Source: Synechococcus sp. UW140 (GTDB lineage: Bacteria > Cyanobacteriota > Cyanobacteriia > PCC-6307 > Cyanobiaceae). Taken from it: DNA of 43,153 nucleotides. Below the pieces are notes generated by a model, which had not been told where the DNA came from, did no database searches, and was given only the letters and a program-made list of their open reading frames with translations. The stretch spans positions 1 to 43,153 of the forward strand of contig CAMCQR010000011.1 of the NCBI GenBank assembly GCA_945877115.1. The letters are read 5' to 3'. The position numbers and the translations under genes are program-made. Positions 34,871-41,515 of the stretch are shown here, in pieces. Positions within the stretch are counted from its first letter, which is position 1. Every line of letters begins with the position of its first letter.

Positions 34871-35848
34871 ATGAAGTCTGTCCAAATTTGGCCTCTGTTG
34901 TTCTGTGGTTCGGCGATCGTCTCTCCTTTCTTGACCGCCATAGCCCGCGATTCCGTATTAAGCGATACCCAGCAAACCCTGATCCGCGCCTTGACGGCAC
35001 CAGCCCCCGGTGAAGACGAAGATGGTGATGGCCCAGGCTCTGCCACCGCTCCCCAGGCCCCCACAGCCAGCCAGGAGGATTCCCGTTCAGGTGCCACTCC
35101 CTTTCCAGGCGAGGCGACCCAGGTCCAAACCGCTTCTGCTGAGAGTCTCAACTGGCAACCCCTCTACCCGCCTCCAGCAAGCGCACCGGCAGCCACCCGG
35201 AACAGCAGGGGCCTGGTGCGTTCGGGTGACACCCTGCTCAGTGTGGCCCAGCGGTACGGCATGACCGTCAGCGATCTGGTGCGGCTGAATCCCGGGGTCG
35301 ATAGCGCCAGCTTGACTCCAGGCGTTCAGCTGAAGGTGGCCCAAACGGCGCCCATGCGAGCCCACATGTTGCTGGCCCTCAAGCCCAGCGAGAGTGGCGG
35401 TCTGGGCTGGCCCGAATTGCCATCCTTCCCCCAGGTCCCGTCAGCACCGATGCCGGGCGCCGCAACAGGCGACTACATCTGGCCGACCCAAGGGGTGTTC
35501 AGCTCTGGATACGGCTGGCGTTGGGGGCGGATGCACAAGGGCATCGACATCGCTAACAGCACCGGCACAGCCATCGTGGCGGTGAAAGAGGGGCGAGTCA
35601 CCTTTGCCGGCTGGCACGATGGCGGTTACGGCTATCTGGTGGAGATCAGACACGCCGATGGCGCCATCACCCGCTATGGCCACAACAGCCGCCTGCTGGT
35701 CAGCCAAGGGCAGGAGGTGCGCCAAGGCGAAATGATCAGCCAGATGGGCAGCAGCGGCCACAGCACGGGTCCCCACCTCCATTTTGAGATCATTGCCCCG
35801 GGCATGGGCGCCATGAACCCCCTCAGCTTCCTGCCTCCGCGGGCCTGA
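34871..35848 (+). CDS. Secreted LysM and M23-family metallopeptidase
   Basis: This is a probable cell-wall endopeptidase or divisome/amidase activator of the LytM/NlpD type. The 325-residue product has a signal peptide (MKSVQIWPLLFCGSAIVSPF), an acidic Pro/Ala/Ser linker (43-112), a LysM domain binding glycan (about 113-158: LVRSGDTLLSVAQRYGMTVS), and a C-terminal M23 domain (about 205-325). The M23 zinc ligands appear complete: H222 and D226 in MHKGIDIA, and H304 in GPHLHFEI, with H271 and H302 as catalytic partners. I chose ATG 34871, which begins the signal peptide; TTG 34850 is in frame. It stands alone before the tRNA gene. Confidence 0.92.
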   Translation: MKSVQIWPLLFCGSAIVSPFLTAIARDSVLSDTQQTLIRALTAPAPGEDEDGDGPGSATAPQAPTASQEDSRSGATPFPGEATQVQTASAESLNWQPLYPPPASAPAATRNSRGLVRSGDTLLSVAQRYGMTVSDLVRLNPGVDSASLTPGVQLKVAQTAPMRAHMLLALKPSESGGLGWPELPSFPQVPSAPMPGAATGDYIWPTQGVFSSGYGWRWGRMHKGIDIANSTGTAIVAVKEGRVTFAGWHDGGYGYLVEIRHADGAITRYGHNSRLLVSQGQEVRQGEMISQMGSSGHSTGPHLHFEIIAPGMGAMNPLSFLPPRA

Positions 35849-35898
35849 GCGATGCCCGTCCCTGAAGGGGACCATCCTCTACAATTAAAGAGTGCCAA

Positions 35899-35972
35899 GG
35901 CTCGGTAGCTCAGCTGGTTAGAGCGTGGGATTCATAACCCCAAGGTCGGGAGTTCAAGTCTCCCTCGAGCCA
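35899..35972 (+). tRNA. trnM-CAT: tRNA-Met (CAT anticodon, elongator type)
   Basis: A 74-base cloverleaf can be drawn: acceptor GGCTCGG with TCGAGCC (one G-T pair) and discriminator A, D-arm GCTCAGCTGGTTAGAGC, anticodon loop TTCATAA, and T-arm GGGAG-TTCAAGT-CTCCC. The anticodon stem TGGGA/CCCCA has an A-C mismatch next to the loop. The first pair G1-C72 excludes a typical initiator. CCA is not encoded. A TACAAT sequence at 35880-35885 may be its -10 element. The gene marks the border between core chromosome and the accessory island, and its 3' end overlaps the end of a decayed toxin frame. Confidence 0.93.
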
Positions 35973-36199
35973 TCAAATCCTTGCCCATTGGCGCCAAGGT
36001 GGAGTAGCTGGCTATCCACACTCAGCAGCAGCATTGGTTCCACCCGGCTCTGGCAATCCAGCAGGCGATCAAAGGGCACCTGACTCACGAACACCTCCGC
36101 CTCCGGCGCCTGCACCCGCTCCACCACTGGCTGCGGCAGCCGTGGATCGCCGTTCAGCCACCACAGAACCAGATGGGTATCGAGCAGCAGCCGCGTCAC
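35954..36199 (-). pseudogene. Internally deleted PIN-domain toxin (VapC-type)
   Basis: PIN toxins are small RNases with four acidic residues. This 81-codon frame starts LLLDTHLVLWWLNGDPRLP, a good PIN N-terminus with the first aspartate, and jumps from VFVS straight to PFDRLLDCQS and LLLSVDSQL, the C-terminal PIN segment. About 50 residues, including the central acidic site, are missing compared with the usual 125-130 residue toxin, and the aspartate of the usual DPFDRLL is lost. The frame then reads on into the 3' end of the tRNA-Met gene by 19 bases, so its own stop was probably lost too. The GTG start overlaps the antitoxin stop by four bases, the normal module layout. Confidence 0.75.
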
Positions 36200-36471
36200 T
36201 GCAGCGCCTCAAACAGCCCATCCAGGGGCGCATCGAAATCTTCACTTAGCTGGATCAGGCCGCGCATCGCCCCAGGCGCCGCCACCGGCCGGGGCGGAGC
36301 CTGCCAGGCCACCAGCCGCGCAATCGGCACCCCTGAGCGGGCGATCACCACCTCCTGGCCCTGCTCCACCTCCTGCAGCAGCTGGGAGAGATGGGTCTTG
36401 GCCTGGTGCACGTTCACCAGGCGCTGGTCGGCCAGGGGCCGATTCGTCAGGGGCTCCTTCCTGGCGGCCAT
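36196..36471 (-). CDS. Phd/YefM-type antitoxin of the decayed PIN module
   Basis: Antitoxins of this type bind DNA through an N-terminal Phd fold and neutralise the toxin through the C-terminal tail. The product shows VNVHQAKTHLSQLLQEVEQG and EVVIARSGVPIARLVAW, the standard Phd core, then a tail ending DFDAPLDGLFEALQ. The core looks intact. Start is either ATG 36471 (91 residues) or ATG 36483 (95 residues). A 15-base palindrome lies just upstream. The toxin partner on its 3' side is disrupted. Confidence 0.8.
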   Translation of the reverse strand: MAARKEPLTNRPLADQRLVNVHQAKTHLSQLLQEVEQGQEVVIARSGVPIARLVAWQAPPRPVAAPGAMRGLIQLSEDFDAPLDGLFEALQ

Positions 36472-36485
36472 GGGACAGCGCATTG

Positions 36486-36500
36486 AACTAAGCCTTAGTT
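36486..36500 (-). promoter_or_regulatory. 15-base palindrome upstream of antitoxin gene
   Basis: AACTAAG-C-CTTAGTT is a perfect inverted repeat placed 2-14 bases ahead of the possible antitoxin starts. Toxin-antitoxin operons are commonly autoregulated through such palindromes, so this is a candidate operator; that role is inferred from position only. Confidence 0.5.
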
Positions 36501-36514
36501 AAGTCTGCCCCGCA

Positions 36515-36757
36515 ATGCCATGGCCGGGCGGCGCTGCCTGCTTCAACACAGGGGGCAGCTACTCCTATGCCCATGGCGGCATCAGCCTGCAGGAGTGCCT
36601 CACCCCCGTGTTGGTGGTCTCAGGCGGAGCAAGCAATGCGGCCCACTGCGGCAATTACCGAGATCAGCTGGAAGGTGCAGCGGTGGTGGCGGTGCTGTTG
36701 AGCCCTGATGGCCGGGTGATTGCCCAACGCCGCACGGTTGTGGGAGGCGAATCGTGA
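36515..36757 (+). pseudogene. 3' remnant of a pglZ (BREX) gene
   Basis: PglZ is an alkaline-phosphatase-superfamily protein found in all BREX systems. Here only a C-terminal piece is left: CFNTGGSYSYAHGGISLQEC and LTPVLVVSGG match the conserved HGG-LQE-PV end of the PglZ domain. Then, after NYRDQ, LEGAAVVAVLLSPDGRVIAQ and RRTVVGGES match the extreme C-terminal extension of longer PglZ proteins. The sequence between them is shortened, so there is also an internal deletion. The 80-codon frame has an ATG at 36515 but no sign of being a functional gene. It points in the same direction as, but lies left of, brxA-brxB-brxC. Its stop lies just ahead of the next antitoxin gene. Confidence 0.65.
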
Positions 36758-36801
36758 ACAGCCAAATCCGGCCTAGTGTGGTCGCATCGGCGGAGTCAGA
36801 C

Positions 36802-37095
36802 ATGGCAGATGTGGTCGCAAGTCAGGTGTCGGTGCGGGATCTCAAAACCCATCTCTCCGAATGGCTGGCCCGTGCCCAGTCCGGTGAGGTGGTGGAAGTC
36901 ACCTCCCATCGCAAACCCATCGCCCGCATCACCGCTGTGAAGCCAGCGGACTCAGAGATCAGCAGCCCGCTGCAAAAAGCGATTGATGCGGGCCTGATCA
37001 GCTGGAACGGTGAGAAGCCCAACTTGCCCCCACCGGTGAAGTTGCGTGGGCAAGGCAAGTTACTTAGCGACATCGTGATTGAGGATCGGGGTTGA
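36802..37095 (+). CDS. Phd-type antitoxin following the pglZ remnant
   Basis: The product has the Phd antitoxin core SVRDLKTHLSEWLARAQSGE, then VVEVTSHRKPIARITAV, and a longer C-terminal tail ending GKLLSDIVIEDRG that would contact the toxin. I chose ATG 36802 (97 residues), preceded by GGAG at a proper distance; a GTG at 36754, overlapping the pglZ remnant stop, would give 113 residues. The antitoxin looks intact. A PIN-type toxin gene starts four bases after its stop but is broken. Confidence 0.82.
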   Translation: MADVVASQVSVRDLKTHLSEWLARAQSGEVVEVTSHRKPIARITAVKPADSEISSPLQKAIDAGLISWNGEKPNLPPPVKLRGQGKLLSDIVIEDRG

Positions 37096-37099
37096 GCTG

Positions 37100-37509
37100 G
37101 TGATCCTCTTTTGTGACACCAGCGCCCTGATGAAGTTGCTGGTCGACGAAGCCCAATCAGATCAGATGCGGCAGATCAGCACCACTGTTGATGCCATCGG
37201 GGTCTGCCGGATCAGCTGGGCTGAAACGATCGCAGCCCTGGCGCGGACCGAGCAGCGCCACCACCGGCCTTTGAGCCAGGGCCGTCTATTGCGCGGAAAG
37301 CAAGGTGGGCCGGGCGAGCATGGACTTAGCCTTGGAGAAGCTTTGAAAATCCTGCAAATAGGGCACGATTTTCAAGACTTTTCCTTGAAGAGGAGAAATC
37401 CCTCCTGGCACCGCCACGGAGCTGATTGTTGAGCTGGTGCGCCTGGCTTGCACAGCTCATTGGGCTGGACTTTGTCGATAGCGGGGGCAGTGGCGGCAAG
37501 CGGCTGTAA
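37100..37509 (+). pseudogene. Frameshifted PIN-domain toxin (VapC-type)
   Basis: From GTG 37100 the frame reads ILFCDTSALMKLLVDEAQSD and RISWAETIAALARTEQRH, a clear PIN N-terminal half with the first aspartate and the conserved glutamate. After about residue 60 homology is lost and the frame ends at 37432. Pieces of the missing half appear in other frames: TELIVELVRLA near 37416-37448 and AQLIGLDFV near 37452-37480, followed by a stop at 37507. At least two frame changes and a deletion are needed to explain this, so the toxin is inactive. Its antitoxin is intact. Confidence 0.7.
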
Positions 37510-37832
37510 ACCGGCTGGCCAGCAGCTCAGCTTGATCGGTGCTGTCCCCAGGCAGCCACCTGGTGCCTGGGGGCAAGGGCGTGGGGTCGTTGGCCATTTT
37601 CCCTGATTGCCGAGCAAAGCAAACCTGCGGTGCAGAAGTACTGGAGCTCCTCTTGCAGCCCCGCCACCAGTGCCAGCCGCTCGCACTCTGCCGCCAAGGG
37701 CCTTGCAGTTGTCCTTCACTTGCAGCAATCGACTGAGCGCAAGCATTGCATAAATGGTCTTTTATTAAAATTGGTTACTGGTATGCGGATATCACGAAAG
37801 CGTATTATACTGACAGCAGTTGGAGCTTCGAC
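37510..37832. other. Decayed stretch, possible minus-strand gene fragment
   Basis: No intact gene is seen. On the minus strand, joining two frames near 37690-37700 gives a coiled-coil-like peptide (LLQVKDNCKAL then LAAECERLALVAGLQEELQY), which suggests a frameshifted remnant of an unidentified gene. The right end turns AT-rich and contains TATTAT at about 37803, a possible -10 element for the SGNH hydrolase. Confidence 0.35.
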
Positions 37833-39563
37833 ATGCGAGCTTTTTCATGTTTGCCTGGCATTGCATTAGCAGTCACGCTTGCAACAATTGACATTCCACA
37901 AGCTTTGGCCGGGGAAATCCAGTGGAGTATTGAAAACAACTTTAGACTATTAAAAGATGCCCAAGACCAAGATTGGTTAAAATCATTATCATTAAATAGT
38001 GAGAACCCCGAAACATCCACGGTTACACTAAGAGACCTCAAGGGGCATTGGTCAGAAGTGCCTAGAACATTTTATGATGATGCCAGTGGTCTCTATGAAA
38101 AAGATTACATTAATCCAACGCAATGGATAATCAAAGTTTCATCATCAACAGCCCCTTTTGGCTCTATGTGTGAATGGAAGATTATGGATAAAAAAATTAA
38201 TGGGCCATGTCATGATTTTGTGATTCCTCTTAAGTTTGGAAGCAGCCCAGTCACCGTATCTGCCATTACGCCAATTGGTATTGAAGATAAAAGCATTGTT
38301 CAAGCTAAAGATGTTCTATTTTTAGCCATTGGCGATTCGTATGCTTCGGGAGAGGGCCAGCCAGACGTAATCAGAGATGGGAATCTCAGAAACGCTTCTT
38401 GGTGGGGTAGAAAATGCCATCGTTCACTGTACTCATGGCCAGTACTTACAGCGGCTAGATTTGCTCAAAATCACCCACACAATTCAGTTACGGTAGTAAG
38501 TCGCGCTTGTTCTGGTGCTTTAATAGATCAATTAACTAATACTAATGATGATGGCGGCCCTGGCGAATCGTCGCGAAAAGTTAATAATGAGGTTATGCTA
38601 GCGCCTCAACTTACACAAGTAAAAAGAGATTTATGCCTAGGCAAATGGATTAATGGTGAATGCCTAGGGGCATTGCGAGAGCCTGATTATATTCTGCTTT
38701 CAATAGGCGGGAATGATGCTAAATTTGGCACAATGGTGGTAGACGGGTTAATCCATAAAGTAAACAAAGGAATCGAGCTTGATGAAAAATATGTTCAAGA
38801 TGCGTCTAATACCGTCGATAAACTTACCCAAAAATATCCGGAATTAGCCAGCAAAATTAACATGGCATACCCAAATTCATCTGTAATTATGGCTCTTTAT
38901 CCTGATCCTCTTCATTGGCGACCAAATATATTTTGTGGACGAGGTACAAATGGTGGTTTAATCAAAGATGATGATGACATATCTCCAATTGATTTTACCA
39001 TGAATGGCGCCGAAGAATTATTGGCAAAAATAACCAAAAAGCGAATTACTAATCAAGAAGTAACTGCTTTGCATGATGATTTTTATACACGCTTTGTGGG
39101 TAGAATACCTCTTACCATCAATCCCGATGATAATTCGTCAGTAGTTGAATTTAAAAACAATAGGAATTACGATTATCGAGGATTACTCTCTATTGGCAAG
39201 GATCTTGAAAAGCGATATCCTAAAAACTGGCGCCTTGTTGTTACAAATTCTGAATACAAGACTGGTACAAATCCCTTTGAATCCGAAGGAGAAAAGCGTG
39301 ACACAGATCAACCACCTTGCTATCGCCCAAAAGGATATTGCGTACCTGGAAATACCGTAACTGGAAGATGGTTTAATACCATTACTGATTCAATTGATCG
39401 CATTGGCAATGTTTACGGTGCGATGCATCCAAACATCTATGGTCAGCTCTATTATGTCTCCAAGGTTTATCCAGCTTTGCCTAAAGTTAAAACCCACCAA
39501 TTTGCCTGGGGCCTTGATCCTAATAATAAATTAGATCCTGGCATGAGTTGCAAGGTAAAGTAA
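37833..39563 (+). CDS. Secreted SGNH/GDSL-family hydrolase, AT-rich (foreign)
   Basis: SGNH hydrolases are esterases or lipases that act on lipids, polysaccharide esters and similar substrates. The 576-residue product has a signal peptide (MRAFSCLPGIALAVTLATID, cleavage near QALA-GE), an N-terminal domain of about 130 residues without recognised motif, then block I LAIGDSYASGEG with the nucleophile S169, block III SIGGNDAKFG (GGND at 292-295), and block V AMHPN with H532. The aspartate three residues before this histidine in many family members is not seen (G529). Codon use is strongly AT-rich, unlike every other gene here, so recent acquisition from a low-GC source is likely. I chose ATG 37833 because it begins the signal peptide; an in-frame TTG lies at 37746. 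Confidence 0.82.
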   Translation: MRAFSCLPGIALAVTLATIDIPQALAGEIQWSIENNFRLLKDAQDQDWLKSLSLNSENPETSTVTLRDLKGHWSEVPRTFYDDASGLYEKDYINPTQWIIKVSSSTAPFGSMCEWKIMDKKINGPCHDFVIPLKFGSSPVTVSAITPIGIEDKSIVQAKDVLFLAIGDSYASGEGQPDVIRDGNLRNASWWGRKCHRSLYSWPVLTAARFAQNHPHNSVTVVSRACSGALIDQLTNTNDDGGPGESSRKVNNEVMLAPQLTQVKRDLCLGKWINGECLGALREPDYILLSIGGNDAKFGTMVVDGLIHKVNKGIELDEKYVQDASNTVDKLTQKYPELASKINMAYPNSSVIMALYPDPLHWRPNIFCGRGTNGGLIKDDDDISPIDFTMNGAEELLAKITKKRITNQEVTALHDDFYTRFVGRIPLTINPDDNSSVVEFKNNRNYDYRGLLSIGKDLEKRYPKNWRLVVTNSEYKTGTNPFESEGEKRDTDQPPCYRPKGYCVPGNTVTGRWFNTITDSIDRIGNVYGAMHPNIYGQLYYVSKVYPALPKVKTHQFAWGLDPNNKLDPGMSCKVK

Positions 39564-40148
39564 TAGTCTTGATTAACCAAGTAACTGCTTGAATCCTATC
39601 GCAAGCTGGTGTTCGCCCTCGCTATCGAGGCCTCAGGGCCGTACCGGCTTTGCGGTGACAGTGCGCTTCCAGCCCATCAGTACCACCTGCAATTGATGAA
39701 CCTCTTTCGACGCACCCCTGTGATTGCAGCGTTGAGCCTAAGAATCAATGCTGGGCACGAAACCTCTGACGGCCTTCTTTACTCGTGCCTCTTGAATGTG
39801 CCTCTTGATGGCGCTTGAGCATCAACTCCGTTTGGTCATGGGTAAACCGGACGAGGCGTCGGGCGCCGCTTTTGTTGGGTAAACCGCGATGCACCCAGAA
39901 ACTGGCGTAGATGGAAGACCTGTACGAGGGGGCGTAAACTGAATCCGTCAATGTGGTGAACAGCGAGGGTCAGATTTATGCAGGTGATGCATAAATCTGA
40001 CTGGAGACTGGTTACGTTCCCATGCCAGTTGGCAGCTGGGTATGCCAAGCGCCAGACTGCCGCAAGAACGCAGCCGAGCCGCATGCGCAGACAACCGCAG
40101 TGCGGCCGCCACAAGGGCCCTCCCAGGGCAGCCCTTACTCTCACCTGC
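39564..40148. other. Gene-free stretch upstream of brxA
   Basis: No convincing gene is found. Small frames on both strands (39609-39818 plus, 39745-39951 minus) lack recognisable domains and may be decayed remnants. GTGCCTCTTGA appears twice, near 39784 and 39797. A long perfect inverted repeat at 39969-40001 is listed separately. The promoter of the brx operon should lie here. Confidence 0.5.
39969..40001. promoter_or_regulatory. Perfect 14-5-14 inverted repeat upstream of brxA
   Basis: GTCAGATTTATGCA (39969-39982) is exactly complementary to TGCATAAATCTGAC (39988-40001) around the loop GGTGA. It is AT-rich, not followed by a T-run, and lies about 150 bases before the brxA start. It could be an operator, an RNA hairpin in the brx leader, or the trace of a small mobile element. 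Confidence 0.6.
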
Positions 40149-40961
40149 ATGCCCGCCCGCCGCTCCAGTCCAAAGCCCCCAAAGGCCGCAGACGCCAAGG
40201 GTGACCTGACGGCGCTGGGCTTCCGGTTGGCCGAGAGCGGCCCGCATACCAGCAAGACCCTGATGCTTCAAGAGCTGGAGGCCCTGCTGACGGCGGTCCA
40301 TCCTGATGCCCCAGCCAAGGCCTACCGGGTCGCGATCGTGGAGGAGAATGTGCTGGGCAAGCGCACCCTCTCCACCCGCAAGGAAACCGCCTCCCGGCTC
40401 ACCGCCTTGCACGGCCTCGATCCCAGCAAGCCCCTGTTCCGGGTGCTGCGGCGGCTCTGGGCCGTGGATCCGGCAGCGCACCCCCAGTTGGCCCTGCTGA
40501 ACGGCCTGGCCCGCGACCCGCTGCTGATGGCCACCACGGGGAAGGTGATGGTGATGGCCCAGGGGGAGCTGCTGCAGCGATCCGAGATGGTGGCTGCAGT
40601 CCAGGGCTTCACCAACGACCGCCTCAGCCCCAAGGTGCTCGATGCAGTGGCGCGCAACACCGCCAGCAGCTGGACCCAGAGCGGACACCTCAAGGGCAAG
40701 GTCAAGAAACTGCGGCAGCCCCTCAAGCCCCAACCTGTGGCCTTGGCACTGGCACTGTGGATGGGCTACGCCAGCGGCAAGCGCGGCAAGGCTCTGCTCA
40801 ACACCCCCTGGGCGACAGCGCTTGACAGTTCCAGCTCGAGCTTGCTGGAGCTGGCGGAACAAGCCAAGCGCCTGGGCCTGCTCAAGCTGTCTCACGGCGC
40901 TGGGGTTGTCTCGATCGACCCGAGTGGCCTTGATCCTCACCAGAGGGGTGAGCAGCCATGA
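40149..40961 (+). CDS. brxA: BrxA-like BREX protein
   Basis: BrxA is a small DNA-binding, NusB-fold-like protein (DUF1819) encoded first in type 1 BREX operons. The 270-residue product shows the expected helical pattern, SKTLMLQELEALLTAVHPDA, then YRVAIVEENVLGKRTLSTRK, which resembles the conserved ENVL-KRS stretch of BrxA, then LLNGLARDPLLMATTGKVMV. The match is by pattern and by position directly before brxB and brxC. It is longer than the usual 200 residues. ATG 40149 (MPARRSSPKPPK) is the best start; the frame is open further upstream with low-quality sequence. The stop overlaps the brxB start by four bases (ATGA). Confidence 0.65.
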   Translation: MPARRSSPKPPKAADAKGDLTALGFRLAESGPHTSKTLMLQELEALLTAVHPDAPAKAYRVAIVEENVLGKRTLSTRKETASRLTALHGLDPSKPLFRVLRRLWAVDPAAHPQLALLNGLARDPLLMATTGKVMVMAQGELLQRSEMVAAVQGFTNDRLSPKVLDAVARNTASSWTQSGHLKGKVKKLRQPLKPQPVALALALWMGYASGKRGKALLNTPWATALDSSSSSLLELAEQAKRLGLLKLSHGAGVVSIDPSGLDPHQRGEQP

Positions 40962-41515
40962 GCCGGATCGATGAGCTCGCCAAGCGCTACGCCGATCACA
41001 TCGCTGTGCCCTGGCAGCAGGGCCTGCCGGCAGCCAACCGGGTGGTGATGCTCGTTTACGAGAAGGAGCTGGAGCGGCACCTGCGGGCCAAGTTGCTGGA
41101 ATTCGAGCAGGCCACCAAGACTGCAGGCCATGGCTGGCAGCTCGTCGATCTCACCACGGCCTTTGCGGAGTGGATGGGCGGCATGAAGTACCGCGAGGAG
41201 TACTTCGAGCGGCCGGATGACATCCGCCTCAAGCTGGATTCCAGCTTCCTGCGGCACGTGTCAGATCTGATCAAGGCCCAACTCAGCCAGGCCACCGACA
41301 ACGACGTGGTGGCGCTGCTGGGGGCCGGGAGCCTGTTTGGATTCCTGCGGCTCTCGGATGTGATCAAAGAGGTGGAGCAGAAGGTCCAGGGGCGCCTGGT
41401 CGTCTTCTTCCCCGGCCAGAAGGACGGCAACAACTACCGGCTGCTCGATGCCCGAGACGGCTGGAACTACATGGCGGTGGGCATCACCCGCCATCCCACA
41501 GGAGCGGTGGCATGA
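40958..41515 (+). CDS. brxB: BrxB-like BREX protein (DUF1788)
   Basis: BrxB is a small conserved BREX component of unknown mechanism. The 185-residue product starts MSRIDELAKRYADHIAVPWQ and has RVVMLVYEKELERHLRAKLL, then DVVALLGAGSLFGFLRLSDV, then GRLVVFFPGQKDGNNYRLLD, which correspond to the DUF1788 core (a hydrophobic strand ending in G-G, and an FxPG motif). It has no membrane segment. It overlaps both neighbours by four bases, consistent with a tightly coupled brxA-brxB-brxC operon. Confidence 0.78.
   Translation: MSRIDELAKRYADHIAVPWQQGLPAANRVVMLVYEKELERHLRAKLLEFEQATKTAGHGWQLVDLTTAFAEWMGGMKYREEYFERPDDIRLKLDSSFLRHVSDLIKAQLSQATDNDVVALLGAGSLFGFLRLSDVIKEVEQKVQGRLVVFFPGQKDGNNYRLLDARDGWNYMAVGITRHPTGAVA

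Noticed and set aside
39745-39951. Minus-strand frame of 68 codons upstream of brxA
   Set aside because: Only a TTG start and no recognisable domain; may be a remnant but cannot be supported as a gene.
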